A DNA stretch of 64,000 nucleotides from a bacterium (lineage in GTDB: Bacteria; Bdellovibrionota_C; UBA2361; SZUA-149; JAQTWB01): contig JAQTWB010000001.1 of assembly GCA_028689495.1 (NCBI GenBank), positions 124,001 through 188,000 of the forward strand, read 5' to 3'. Made by a program: the position numbers and the translations under genes. Of this stretch, positions 1 to 9,728 are shown piece by piece. Numbering within the stretch: position 1 is the first letter of the stretch; every line of letters begins with the position of its first letter. The notes beneath the pieces were generated by a model that did not search any database, was not told the DNA's origin, and worked only from the letters and a program-made list of their open reading frames with translations.

Positions 1-58
1 CGATTATCTCGGTATTCCGGTAGAAGGACCATTCAAGCCGGATCACTACCGCTACTAA
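1..58 (+). CDS. 3' end of a CDS entering from the left edge (…DYLGIPVEGPFKPDHYRY*)
   Basis: Open frame from nt 2 ending in TAA at 56-58; too short to assign a family. Confidence 0.4.
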   Translation, partial: DYLGIPVEGPFKPDHYRY

Positions 59-61
59 TCT

Positions 62-252
62 TTACCAGCCCAGAGTTAATCTGACGGACATTGTCAGAAC
101 GCCTTGAATTCCAAAAAATTTACCTCACGTTGTGGTGACGGCAAATTTGTTTGGAAGTTCAAGGCGTTTAACTCCCATGCCTCTCAGAGATTTGCTTGAG
201 CCTTGTACATTTTCATCGTGGTTATCTTGTCCGGTCGAGTATCGACCCGGAC
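62..252 (-). repeat. Dispersed ~190-bp intergenic repeat, family A copy 1 (reverse complement of copy 2)
   Basis: Manual alignment: 'taccagcccaga.ttaa.ctgac.gaca.tgtcagaacgccttgaat…tcatcgtggttatcttgtccggtcg' matches the reverse complement of 32634-32821 almost continuously. Confidence 0.85.
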
Positions 253-452
253 AACTAATCGGCGAGAACCTTTGTACGGCCGGGCTGGGGCAGCGGAGCT
301 CCAGCTTCACCCATCCTGCACGTTACGCTAACGTAACGTCTTACTTTCCGTCCTGGTCATCTCCCCTGCAATTCTTGCATTCCCAAAAGTCACATCTTTT
401 CAACAGAATTCCATAACATAAAGACAAATAACCCCTAAAAGTAATTAGGATT

Positions 453-1727
453 TTGGTCGACATTCGTAGATGGTTACCACGACCAAAAGGGGTGAACAGT
501 CATTCCGTTCGTCCGGGTGATGAGTCCTGGCCGGAGGGGAATGCCGATTTTGTATGGCGTAAGATGCAGGCATTTATTGCAAATTTTTGTCATTGGAGGG
601 TTTCGCGGCTCTGTCGTTTTGCCACAGCTGTTTGTGCAATTGTCTGTTCCTTCCTGTTGGTAATGAATGACGCTAATGCCGAGAGCGCACCCACAAGTCG
701 CGGCGCAGCAAATTTTTATGATGCTTTGCAGGTTAGAAATCCGATTCAACCGCTGGCACGTGAGTATAAAGACTACCGAAATATCAATGTTGTTGAAGAG
801 CAGGTAGCGAAAGGAACTGCGGAAATCTCCGCAAAAGGAAAAGCTGTAAGAGAAAAAACCGAAAAGGCAAAGGCTGCGCGCGAGCGAGAGATTGATGAGA
901 TCACTCGAACCAAAGTTGAGGCTGACGCTCCAAAAAGTTTTATCAACCTTCATCGCCATTACCAGGCCGGCGAGATAGATTTGGCGCGCGAATCAGCAAG
1001 CCAATACGTAGAATACTGGGTTAACCTGCTTTTTGATACCAAACAGATAAGCGGCCTGATTCTCGAGGCAATGATCGCCAATGGCATGATCGATGAAGAA
1101 CAGGCCCAGGGGGCTGTACAGTTTCAGGATTGGATGAGCGCCAGTGGGCGGGAAAAGAGCGGCGAAAGAATCAGGGCTACTCATGACCTTTCGCTTAAGC
1201 GTATTGTACCGGACACTGAGGCCAAAGCGGAGGTTTATTATTTCTTCGCGCTCAATTGCCAATATTGCCGTGATATGGCGCCAGATGTCGAGCGTCTGCG
1301 CCGGGCGTTGGAGCAGGATAAGCGGGTATCAGTTCAGGCACTCGCAGTAGGTAACCCGCCGCGTGAATGGGTAGAACAGTTCAAAGACTACGCCGACTGG
1401 CGGTTGCCGGTATATAACGGCGACACGATTGCCAAGGACTTGCATATTGGTTTTCTGCCATCTCTGGTTGTGATCTCGCCATCTGGAAAAACAAGTTATG
1501 TAAAAACCGGGCAAGTCACCTTTGACCGTATGTATGAATTTGTACGCACCGTGCAGGGGCTTCCAACGCAGGAGTCAGCAGCGATAGCTCGGATTAAGAA
1601 TACGCCAATTGGTTTCATGGAGCGGAAAAAGAAAGGTGTGACTGGACTGCGCCTTGCATCTGGAAGTGGTGTGGTGCCAGAGGTAGCGGAGAAGAAAGTT
1701 GAAAGAATAATGCCGAGAAGGTTTTAG
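453..1727 (+). CDS. TraF-like periplasmic thioredoxin-fold conjugation/T4SS protein (start may be nearer 564, giving a signal peptide)
   Basis: C-terminal thioredoxin-like region with CxxC ('VYYFFALNCQYCRDMAPDVERLRRAL… IGFLPSLVVISPSGK'); hydrophobic signal 'FATAVCAIVCSFLLVMNDANAESA'; operon with TraG-like genes. Confidence 0.6.
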   Translation: MVDIRRWLPRPKGVNSHSVRPGDESWPEGNADFVWRKMQAFIANFCHWRVSRLCRFATAVCAIVCSFLLVMNDANAESAPTSRGAANFYDALQVRNPIQPLAREYKDYRNINVVEEQVAKGTAEISAKGKAVREKTEKAKAAREREIDEITRTKVEADAPKSFINLHRHYQAGEIDLARESASQYVEYWVNLLFDTKQISGLILEAMIANGMIDEEQAQGAVQFQDWMSASGREKSGERIRATHDLSLKRIVPDTEAKAEVYYFFALNCQYCRDMAPDVERLRRALEQDKRVSVQALAVGNPPREWVEQFKDYADWRLPVYNGDTIAKDLHIGFLPSLVVISPSGKTSYVKTGQVTFDRMYEFVRTVQGLPTQESAAIARIKNTPIGFMERKKKGVTGLRLASGSGVVPEVAEKKVERIMPRRF

Positions 1728-1755
1728 CGATGATTAGAGCAAGAAGAGAGGCGAT

Positions 1756-4416
1756 ATGAAAATGTCAAAGCTATCAAATAAGGGCCGCGTTAGTGGGGGT
1801 GGCCAGATATTGTTAAGTTTTCTCATTATTGGTTTGCTGAGCATACTGCCTGGCGCGCCTGGGGCACTTGCTGCGCCAATGGATACCAATACCCAACAGC
1901 AGGCAATCCAGCAGGTAGTGAACACATTTAATCGTGGTGGAAATCTTTCCCCAAATTGGCAGCAGACGTTTACACAAATGTTCTCCGGTAATTCAACTGA
2001 TCTGCAGGGGTTGACGCAGAATATCGTTGGCCAGCAATTAGGGAATATATTTTCAGGGAGTAGCAAAGACCTTAATGGTGTGGTCAGCAACCTTATTAAT
2101 AGCGGTGATTTTGGCGATTTGGCGGGGAACGTCAACACTTCAACCTTAAGCAACTCGCTGATGAATGGTGCTCTCGGGGATATGAGTAGTTATCTTTCAG
2201 GGAATCTGGCAAACAACATGCAGCAGAATATTGGCGGGAATATGAACGATATTCTTGGTCAATTAGGCAGTAGCCCAACAAGTCAGCAATTTAACGATGT
2301 GCTCGGGCCTTACCTGAATAATTCATTTAGCGGTATCACAGGTAGCGGAACTGATTTTAACAATATGCTTAATAACAGTTTTAGTGACACCCTTGGCAGT
2401 CAGCTCGGTGGTTCAGGCTTGGATGTGAACAGTTTCTCGAGTGCTCTGACGAACAATACAAGTGGAATGTTTAGCGGTGGAGTGCAGGATGCAATAAGTA
2501 ATGGCAGTTTTCAGAGTAATATTACATCTGGGGTAACTCAGGGAACTATCGAGTCATTGGATGGGAAGTTGACACCTCTTGCTTCGTTTATGCGTAACGT
2601 CGAAACGACTACTTTTGATCCTCCCAGTTATGCAAAAAAAGCCCAGGATAACTATTCAGGGACAAGTCAGGAGTTATACGGATTTCGACGAACCGACAAG
2701 GCCTTTGGCGCTATTGTGCCAGGAGAGCTGGAACGGACCAGTAGTGTCGATGCTGAGCGTCATACCTATCCGATGTTGACAATGATGACCAAATACGTTG
2801 ATAAAAACCAAAGTTATGATGGCGAGAATGAAAATACTGTAAATATCAAAGAGCCTTCATTGCTCTTCTCTAACATGGCAGTCGATGATGAAATACTCAA
2901 ATCACAGATGATGGTATTTCAGAACGTAGCTGATATTGAGCAAAGTTTTCTCCGTGATGAAAAGACACGTGATCGCTATCTCGATATGTTAAATACTGTG
3001 CGGGCAATTGCCCATATGACACTTTCTTATCTTGACCGGACTGTCGCTGCCGGACTTTCGACGATTCAGCAACAGGCTGACATGTCGGTTAATAATTTCC
3101 TTCTTAAGCAGATTTCCTGGCACACCAAGGAGATTGCCAATCCCGAGCGCAAGGATTTGTATAATGACGTTGATGGAAAGTTTGAAGCCTGCATGTGGTC
3201 ACACGGTTGGGCCAATAACGGTAGTGCCGATGATTATGAAGGGCGACTGGGTGGAACAAAGAAAGCTTTTGATAAATGGACTGAAAAAGATGCCAAAGAT
3301 CCATATCTTGCCTACGTTAAGGCAATGTGCAGTGATCCCAACGATAGCGACAATGAATGCGGAAAGCTCTACGATGCATCCCATTCGTTGATTCATTATT
3401 GCACTTGTTGTGCAGAGCGCAGCCTTGAGACTAACCAGGGAACAAATCTTGAATCGCTTCAAGATGACAGTATCAGACACAAGAGTCTTTGTGGGTCATG
3501 GGCTAAAGATACAAAGATAGGTGGTCAGGCGATAGCCAGCGGTGACGATGTTGAAAACGCCTACAGCATGGTTGAGCGAGTACTCTTTGGACTTGGTCGT
3601 ATGGAAGGAGAACTGGAGAATCAGTACGTTTCTAATGAATTCGAGGCATCCGATTTATTGAACGCTGAGTCACAGATGGTATATCTGTTTGAAGACATGT
3701 ATGGAGATTATTGTACTGTTAAGTCTCATAATCGATTAAAGCGATTTTATCATTTCCCGCGATTTAGCGTTGAGCAGCAGGTGAAGATTATTCGTGATGG
3801 GCAACCCGAGGAATGTGAAGGTGGTAATGGATATTTTTTCTGCTCAGGAGATAATGGTGATGGCGAACTGAAGTATGGAATCTGTCCCGCCTTTCAACAG
3901 ATTCTCGCTATGGTGCGAGAAGATAAATTCGCTTCAGAATACGAAAGCCGTCAAGACGAGATTGAAGAAATGTGGAAGGAAGCTTCTCTGGCATTTCCAC
4001 TGACGATTGACGACTTCATCAACGTAAAGGAGCAGGCTGCTCAGTCAGAATCGTATAACAACGAGGAGCAGATGAGTTTTGTCGATCACTGGTGTGATGC
4101 AGCGGCTATTGTCGCTTACGAGAAAATTCATAACACCATGGTGAAGCTTGCTGAAGACCATCTGAGTTTAAATACGACTGTTCGTGAAAGTGAGCGGGCG
4201 ATGATTCATCGATTGACGGGACGGGTGGATCAGGCGCTGGCAATGGCTAACGCCGAAGCCGGTATGAATCCGGCCGCTGCGGCTTTGCTTGAAGTTGCCA
4301 AGGCTCGCGCCAGGAAGGAAAAAGCGGAGGGGTCGGCCGCGGCGTCAAGCAGTGGAGCGCGAACTGCATATGATCGTTTGAACTCACATGGCTTTCTTGG
4401 TGGTAGCGCCGGTTAG
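1756..4416 (+). CDS. Large secreted protein with N/G/S-rich N-terminal half and Cys-containing C-terminal half; TraH-position gene, function unknown
   Basis: 886-aa ORF with signal-like N-terminus ('ILLSFLIIGLLSILPGAPGALAAPMD'); operon position between the TraF-like gene and TraG-like paralogs. Confidence 0.55.
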   Translation: MKMSKLSNKGRVSGGGQILLSFLIIGLLSILPGAPGALAAPMDTNTQQQAIQQVVNTFNRGGNLSPNWQQTFTQMFSGNSTDLQGLTQNIVGQQLGNIFSGSSKDLNGVVSNLINSGDFGDLAGNVNTSTLSNSLMNGALGDMSSYLSGNLANNMQQNIGGNMNDILGQLGSSPTSQQFNDVLGPYLNNSFSGITGSGTDFNNMLNNSFSDTLGSQLGGSGLDVNSFSSALTNNTSGMFSGGVQDAISNGSFQSNITSGVTQGTIESLDGKLTPLASFMRNVETTTFDPPSYAKKAQDNYSGTSQELYGFRRTDKAFGAIVPGELERTSSVDAERHTYPMLTMMTKYVDKNQSYDGENENTVNIKEPSLLFSNMAVDDEILKSQMMVFQNVADIEQSFLRDEKTRDRYLDMLNTVRAIAHMTLSYLDRTVAAGLSTIQQQADMSVNNFLLKQISWHTKEIANPERKDLYNDVDGKFEACMWSHGWANNGSADDYEGRLGGTKKAFDKWTEKDAKDPYLAYVKAMCSDPNDSDNECGKLYDASHSLIHYCTCCAERSLETNQGTNLESLQDDSIRHKSLCGSWAKDTKIGGQAIASGDDVENAYSMVERVLFGLGRMEGELENQYVSNEFEASDLLNAESQMVYLFEDMYGDYCTVKSHNRLKRFYHFPRFSVEQQVKIIRDGQPEECEGGNGYFFCSGDNGDGELKYGICPAFQQILAMVREDKFASEYESRQDEIEEMWKEASLAFPLTIDDFINVKEQAAQSESYNNEEQMSFVDHWCDAAAIVAYEKIHNTMVKLAEDHLSLNTTVRESERAMIHRLTGRVDQALAMANAEAGMNPAAAALLEVAKARARKEKAEGSAAASSSGARTAYDRLNSHGFLGGSAG

Positions 4417-4448
4417 TAGGGCTACGGAACCAGCGAACTTGAGGTTAT

Positions 4449-7400
4449 ATGGCTGATACTGGTGTAGTTGGTTATTCGGGCAATGTTGGGGCGACTCTTG
4501 TTGCTTCGGTGTTGGAGAATGCCGGCTATGTTACCCAGGGCTACATGCTTGATGCCTTTGAACCGTGGTTTCATTCCGGGGGGCAATTGGTGTTACTGCT
4601 TGCGGCTGCGGCGGGGATTGCTGCCGTGCTGGCGTTTGGCAGTTTTCGCATGGCGGGCTATCTGCTCTTTGCCCCGGGGATGTTCTATTTTCTTTTGTAC
4701 TCGCGAACCGGAATGGAGGAGGTGCGCTGGAAAGTCGGTAGTGGTGAAGTAAAGAGCGTTCAAGATCAGTACAACGGTTACATCGAGAAGTACAAGTTCC
4801 CCGAAGAACAGTTGCAGCTACCCTGGTTTTTTGTCTGGTTCACCAAGCTTGCCAGCGACATGACGAATACTCTGACTCAGGTGATTCTCAATGAGCTTAA
4901 AGACCCACAGATTACTTTCGTCGCTCGAAATGAGTTGTTGAACATTGTCAGAAATGCTGTCCCAAATGATGATATTACCTACAAGTTACTTACTGATGCT
5001 CTTTATGGCAGTTGTGCCCCTCTGACCAATGCGTATATGAAGTTATCCGATCCCGAACTGAGCGGCGGGAATCTTAATAAATTACAGCTTGGCAGTATGG
5101 CCAATGACTATTCAAAGAAAGAATATGAACGGCTGACAACTGTAAAAAATGAACTTTTATCCAAACGAAATGAATTTTTAGAGAGAAATATCACGCCGTC
5201 ACTTTCAGTGCGCGAATATGCTTGTGACAAGCTGGCTGCTTTTCCTTCCGGGTCCGGGCAAACAACTGAACCAGGGTATGCCAAGCTTGAGGAGTATTGC
5301 AGTTGCAAGCGTGCTGGTGGGAGCATCTGCAACATGGCCAGTGGGCAGGACCAGTTCACCTGTGGAGATGCATTTGATATTACGAAAGACGCTATTCGCG
5401 ATGATATGAGTAAACTTGTAGCCAAGATCAAGGAGGTCCCTCCGGGTCTTGGCGATGCCGCCAATTCGCAGGTGTCCGAGGAGACATATCAGACTCTTTG
5501 TTATCAGGTGCAAGAAAAGCTCTACGGAATTAACAATCGCGAACAGCTGGTTGGAGGAGTGGACGAAGATTGCAGTCTCGTTGATGTGATGAGCGTATTT
5601 GCTTTACGCAATGTTCTCAGTGCTGAGTATTCTTCGCAGCAGTCTTCCCTGCAGGGTTCGATTAACAATCATTTGAAAAATTTCAAAGAGCGTGCCGGGT
5701 ATGTCTCTGGTGAGAATCATCGGATAGCCACCGGTTTACCTCAGATTGATTCAGGGGGGCAGATTACTGCAGATACCAAAAGATACGGCCTGCATCATAT
5801 TGAGCCTGGTCTTGGTGGGCATATGGTAGAGTTTGGCGATGACGGCAAAAAGCGAACTGTTTTTCAATATGGCGATCGAATGGAGAAACAGGAAACCCAG
5901 GATGTAGAAATAATGGGGCAGTTTGAGGCTTCATTTAAGGCGAATCAGACATTTTTTTCGAAGAGTATGGTGCAAGAGATTTACACCTATTCGATGAATG
6001 TACCCTATTGGCAGGGGGTGATACTATTCCTGCTATCTATCGCTTATCCGCTATTTTCCGTAGTTATCCTGGTGCCGGGGCAGGCACCGAGTTTCTTTTA
6101 TCTTCCGTTAGCCTGGCTTTGGGTCAAGAGTTGGGATGTCGGTTTTGCTATGGTCATGGTGCTTGATCAGGTGCTTTGGAACTTGATGCCGTCTACTGAA
6201 CATGCATTTAGCGATATCAACCAGACTTGTGACAAGGCTGACGATTGCGTCATTAATGCTCTGCAGGCGGTGCTTTCTGTCGACCCCACTTATCATGTGC
6301 AGGTGCATAACTCGATTGTTGGTTTGGCGATGAGTATGGTGCCGCCGATGACCGCTGCCGTACTGTTAGGGGCGAAACGCGGAATGGTCTCCTCATTTAC
6401 TGAGCCCTTGGAGAATGCAGCAAAAGAAGCGGCGGCGATGCAACAGCTGTCGGAGGCGTTACCGATATCTACTGCTCGTCAGGAACAGACAAAAGGACCG
6501 ATCGCTCTTGCGGCAATGGCGCCTTACAAAGATGGTGGAGTCTGGGATCAGGCCTACAACTATGCATTTAACAAAGCTTTGCCGATTGTTGGCGCAGGTA
6601 AAGCGATTGGGGCGATCAAGGATATTCAGGGGAAAATGTCGCCGGCCGAAATGCAGAGACTTACTGACAGATTCAAGTCGGCGAATAGTTTGGCCGATCT
6701 GTCTGCGGCCGATCAGAAAGCGGCAACTGATTTGTTTCGCAAGATCACTTCCGTACAGGGTCTTGGCGCTGTAGGTAGTGCCGGACTTGAGGCTTGGTCG
6801 GATGCGATGGGTCTTGCCAAGAATTACGCCAGTGCAGCGGCGGAGTTTCAGTCGGTGCATGACCAGTATTTTGCCGAGTACCTCGGTAAGTATGGGCATT
6901 ATGCAAGTAACATGCAGTCCGCCGCGGCCGCTCTGGACGTATCGTCGGGAGGGTTGGGTTTTGGTAGTTTCGAAATTCCGACGACTTATGGCAATGCAGA
7001 ATTTTATGATTCATGGCGTAAGTTTGAGATGGCGACTTATGCTTTGGATGCTGATGCATGGCAAAAAGCAGTGTCTAGTGGGGCTGCTTCTGATTTCGCC
7101 AAAAATTCGCCCCAGGAGAGCCTGTATAAGGGCTTTTTGAAGGGCGCTGGGGGAGTTCTCGGCGCCGGGATCGCTATCAATAGGGGAGATGCGGCAATTG
7201 ACGAACTCGACCTGGCTCGAAAGGGAGATCTAGCGGACGATAAAATGAATTTTGGTCAGAAGTTGGCCAGTAATCTCAAGCCGAGTCCTCTGACTTCCGT
7301 GTATCTTAATGAAAGCAGATTTTTCCAGCCGGACAAGCAAGATGAGTTTCGTGATTTGTTTTTTGATATCGCGGGGTCCAGTAATATTCTCGGTCCAACG

Positions 7401-7751
7401 TCAGTTGAAAAAGTGCCGGGAGACGGGATCGTCGATTGGTCTGGTGGTAGTGGAAAGATCGATTTGCAGCGGGTTAAGGATTATTCCGATTTTCAGGAAA
7501 GCCTGTTTTCTCCTTATGTATCTGGACTTCAGGGGATGGACAGTTTTCATACGGCAAACGGTGAGGTCTCAGTTATGCTGCGGCCGGAAGAGTCTAATGG
7601 GAAAACAGGATGGAACAGCCTGTTGCCAAATGATTGGTATGATATTCCCGAGATTATGGGTAATTCGAAAGAATTCCTTAACATTGGAGATGGTTTGACC
7701 GGCCTTGAATCAAAGCGCGCGGTGATCGGCCCAGACGCAGGAGGTAACTAG
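4449..7751 (+). CDS. TraG-N/DotA-like polytopic membrane protein, paralog 1
   Basis: N-terminal 'VGATLVASVLENAGYVTQGYMLDAF' and core 'VPYWQGVILFLLSIAYPLFSVVILVPGQ…WLWVKSWDVGFAMVMVLDQVLWNLMP' shared with the next four ORFs. Confidence 0.6.
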   Translation: MADTGVVGYSGNVGATLVASVLENAGYVTQGYMLDAFEPWFHSGGQLVLLLAAAAGIAAVLAFGSFRMAGYLLFAPGMFYFLLYSRTGMEEVRWKVGSGEVKSVQDQYNGYIEKYKFPEEQLQLPWFFVWFTKLASDMTNTLTQVILNELKDPQITFVARNELLNIVRNAVPNDDITYKLLTDALYGSCAPLTNAYMKLSDPELSGGNLNKLQLGSMANDYSKKEYERLTTVKNELLSKRNEFLERNITPSLSVREYACDKLAAFPSGSGQTTEPGYAKLEEYCSCKRAGGSICNMASGQDQFTCGDAFDITKDAIRDDMSKLVAKIKEVPPGLGDAANSQVSEETYQTLCYQVQEKLYGINNREQLVGGVDEDCSLVDVMSVFALRNVLSAEYSSQQSSLQGSINNHLKNFKERAGYVSGENHRIATGLPQIDSGGQITADTKRYGLHHIEPGLGGHMVEFGDDGKKRTVFQYGDRMEKQETQDVEIMGQFEASFKANQTFFSKSMVQEIYTYSMNVPYWQGVILFLLSIAYPLFSVVILVPGQAPSFFYLPLAWLWVKSWDVGFAMVMVLDQVLWNLMPSTEHAFSDINQTCDKADDCVINALQAVLSVDPTYHVQVHNSIVGLAMSMVPPMTAAVLLGAKRGMVSSFTEPLENAAKEAAAMQQLSEALPISTARQEQTKGPIALAAMAPYKDGGVWDQAYNYAFNKALPIVGAGKAIGAIKDIQGKMSPAEMQRLTDRFKSANSLADLSAADQKAATDLFRKITSVQGLGAVGSAGLEAWSDAMGLAKNYASAAAEFQSVHDQYFAEYLGKYGHYASNMQSAAAALDVSSGGLGFGSFEIPTTYGNAEFYDSWRKFEMATYALDADAWQKAVSSGAASDFAKNSPQESLYKGFLKGAGGVLGAGIAINRGDAAIDELDLARKGDLADDKMNFGQKLASNLKPSPLTSVYLNESRFFQPDKQDEFRDLFFDIAGSSNILGPTSVEKVPGDGIVDWSGGSGKIDLQRVKDYSDFQESLFSPYVSGLQGMDSFHTANGEVSVMLRPEESNGKTGWNSLLPNDWYDIPEIMGNSKEFLNIGDGLTGLESKRAVIGPDAGGN

Positions 7752-7756
7752 TTACT

Positions 7757-9673
7757 ATGGCTGCTTCTACCGGAACATTGGTCGCCGCGGCGCTTGAGTC
7801 TGTCGGCTATTATGCTCAAGAACAAGTCCTGACTCAGCTTAATACATTGATCTGGGAACTTGCGGCTCTTTTTTATGTCGTTGTCGGACTGATGGCGATT
7901 TATTCTTATGTCATATACGGAAGCTACGATACCGCAGCCTGGACACTCGTTGCTCCGGGGGTTGTCGCCTTTATGTTGCTGGCTCGGACCGAAAGTAGTG
8001 GGGTTGAGTGGAGATTCGGCAATTATCTTGACCAGTCGAACAGTGAAGTGGAGATGCTTGACGATGCGGGGCTTGTGCCTTCCTCGGAGGTATCTTGGGT
8101 ATTCCATCGGTACAACGAATTGGTTTCCTCAATCACAAGTAATGTAATTGCGATATTGGTAAATGGCGATGAAGTGAAGCGCCAGGTCCAGTTCATGGCG
8201 CGACCGAGCTTGATGGATAGCTTGTTTCGCGCCCAGCTCGATAATCCCGGACTGGAAAATTTGCTTAAGGTAGGACTTCAGGGAACCTGTGGTCAGGCGA
8301 TGGAGGCAATGCGTGATAATGCTGCAATGCATCGAAACTCGATTACTGCCGCCTATCGCAAGGATACAGCTGAAGTGCTTCGGGCGACCAAAGTGCTTTT
8401 TTATGAAACTGATGTAAGTGTTGGAAATACCGGGGCGGAAGCTTCCAGCATGCGTAGTTTTATGCAGCTTCAACTTCAGGACTATGGTGGAGATTTGGAG
8501 CAACAGGTCCGGAATTATTGTGGGTATGCTGAAAATGCACAGCAAGGACAGAAATCCTTGCTTGAGGATTTGGAGGCTTTTCGTGACGGTAGTACTGATT
8601 CCGCCACGTGTGAAATGATCTGGTGTGTCTCTGCGCTCAGTTTGCGTCGCGAAGTAGAGCGAATTATGAAAATGAGTGAACGGGAGAAGGTCGCCCGCAT
8701 TGGCACTGAAGCGGAGCGCGATGCCTTGATTTCGGAAATGTGGGATCACATTGCTGTAAAAATGCGGCCGGCAGATGGTATCTCCGATGTGAATGCCGAT
8801 GCGGCGATTATCCCCACCGTGATTGGTGGTATCCTGATGCGCAAGGTGCTCAACTCTCCTGCGGCAGTTGATCGAAATTCCCAATTTGCCGAGCGTTCCG
8901 GATATTTCACCTCCCCTTATCGTTACAAGTATAATCAGGCGCCAGGTGCGGCTGTGCGGACAGATGAGCTGCAACATCAGGATATATCGGCTACTGCCAT
9001 GCAGTATGAAGTGATGGAGTTGGCTCTGACCCTGCCTTACCTGCAAGGTATTATTCTCTATGTGCTGGCCGCGACTTACCCATTTTTTGTTTTGGTGGCC
9101 CTCGTTCCGGGGCGCGGGACAGCAATTATAGAATGGGCTGCCTGGTGGGCTTGGGTAAAAATCTGGGATGTCGGTTGGGCGGCGGCGATGATTGTCGATG
9201 ATGTTATTTGGGATTTGATGCCTCATCATTCAGCTTTCGATCCAACTCTCGATCCCAGTCATGGACCAGTTACCTGGCTTCAGGCGGCATTCCATGACGA
9301 TCCGGCTTATTCTCTGACTATGTATTATATGCTTTTGAGCACAATGTTGGTCGGTGTGCCGCTTGTTACCGGGCAGATGATATTAGGTAGTAAAGCAGCA
9401 CTGGCCCAAAAATTGGTTCAGGGCTTTCACGGCATGGCGCAGAAGGTTGGTGGCTATGCTGGTCGGACCAAACAGCAGCTTTCGGTTAGTGAAGCCACCT
9501 CCGCTCGGGTTGGTGGTGAAGTCTCATCTTTCAAGGATCTAAAACAGGTGGCACAGGATAATGATAAGTCACAATCATCTGGAGGGGGCGGAGGTAGCAA
9601 GGCTGGGGAAATGATGAGCCAAAATTCGGGCAATGGGGCACAAAGTCAGGATAATTCTCATAACAAGGAGTAG
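7757..9673 (+). CDS. TraG-N/DotA-like polytopic membrane protein, paralog 2
   Basis: 'TGTLVAAALESVGYYAQEQVL' and 'LPYLQGIILYVLAATYPFFVLVALVPGRG…WAWVKIWDVGWAAAMIVDDVIWDLMP'. Confidence 0.6.
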   Translation: MAASTGTLVAAALESVGYYAQEQVLTQLNTLIWELAALFYVVVGLMAIYSYVIYGSYDTAAWTLVAPGVVAFMLLARTESSGVEWRFGNYLDQSNSEVEMLDDAGLVPSSEVSWVFHRYNELVSSITSNVIAILVNGDEVKRQVQFMARPSLMDSLFRAQLDNPGLENLLKVGLQGTCGQAMEAMRDNAAMHRNSITAAYRKDTAEVLRATKVLFYETDVSVGNTGAEASSMRSFMQLQLQDYGGDLEQQVRNYCGYAENAQQGQKSLLEDLEAFRDGSTDSATCEMIWCVSALSLRREVERIMKMSEREKVARIGTEAERDALISEMWDHIAVKMRPADGISDVNADAAIIPTVIGGILMRKVLNSPAAVDRNSQFAERSGYFTSPYRYKYNQAPGAAVRTDELQHQDISATAMQYEVMELALTLPYLQGIILYVLAATYPFFVLVALVPGRGTAIIEWAAWWAWVKIWDVGWAAAMIVDDVIWDLMPHHSAFDPTLDPSHGPVTWLQAAFHDDPAYSLTMYYMLLSTMLVGVPLVTGQMILGSKAALAQKLVQGFHGMAQKVGGYAGRTKQQLSVSEATSARVGGEVSSFKDLKQVAQDNDKSQSSGGGGGSKAGEMMSQNSGNGAQSQDNSHNKE

Positions 9674-9728
9674 TAAGGTTAGTTTTACTTGATTGAGTAA
9701 GTGCTTGAAATAATTAGATGAGGTTTCT

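Noticed and set aside
132-416. 94-aa plus ORF and 61-aa minus ORF (125-310) at the left edge
   Set aside because: Both fall inside the dispersed hairpin repeat A; coding is unlikely and the peptides are low-information.
6459-6899. Several 100+ aa antisense/out-of-frame ORFs within TraG paralog 1
   Set aside because: Overlap a well-supported coding frame; no RBS or family motif.
8129-9229. 366-aa minus-strand ORF antisense to TraG paralog 2
   Set aside because: Composition (His/Arg/Thr/Ile-rich, no domain) is typical of an antisense shadow of a strongly biased coding frame; the sense frame has clear paralog motifs.
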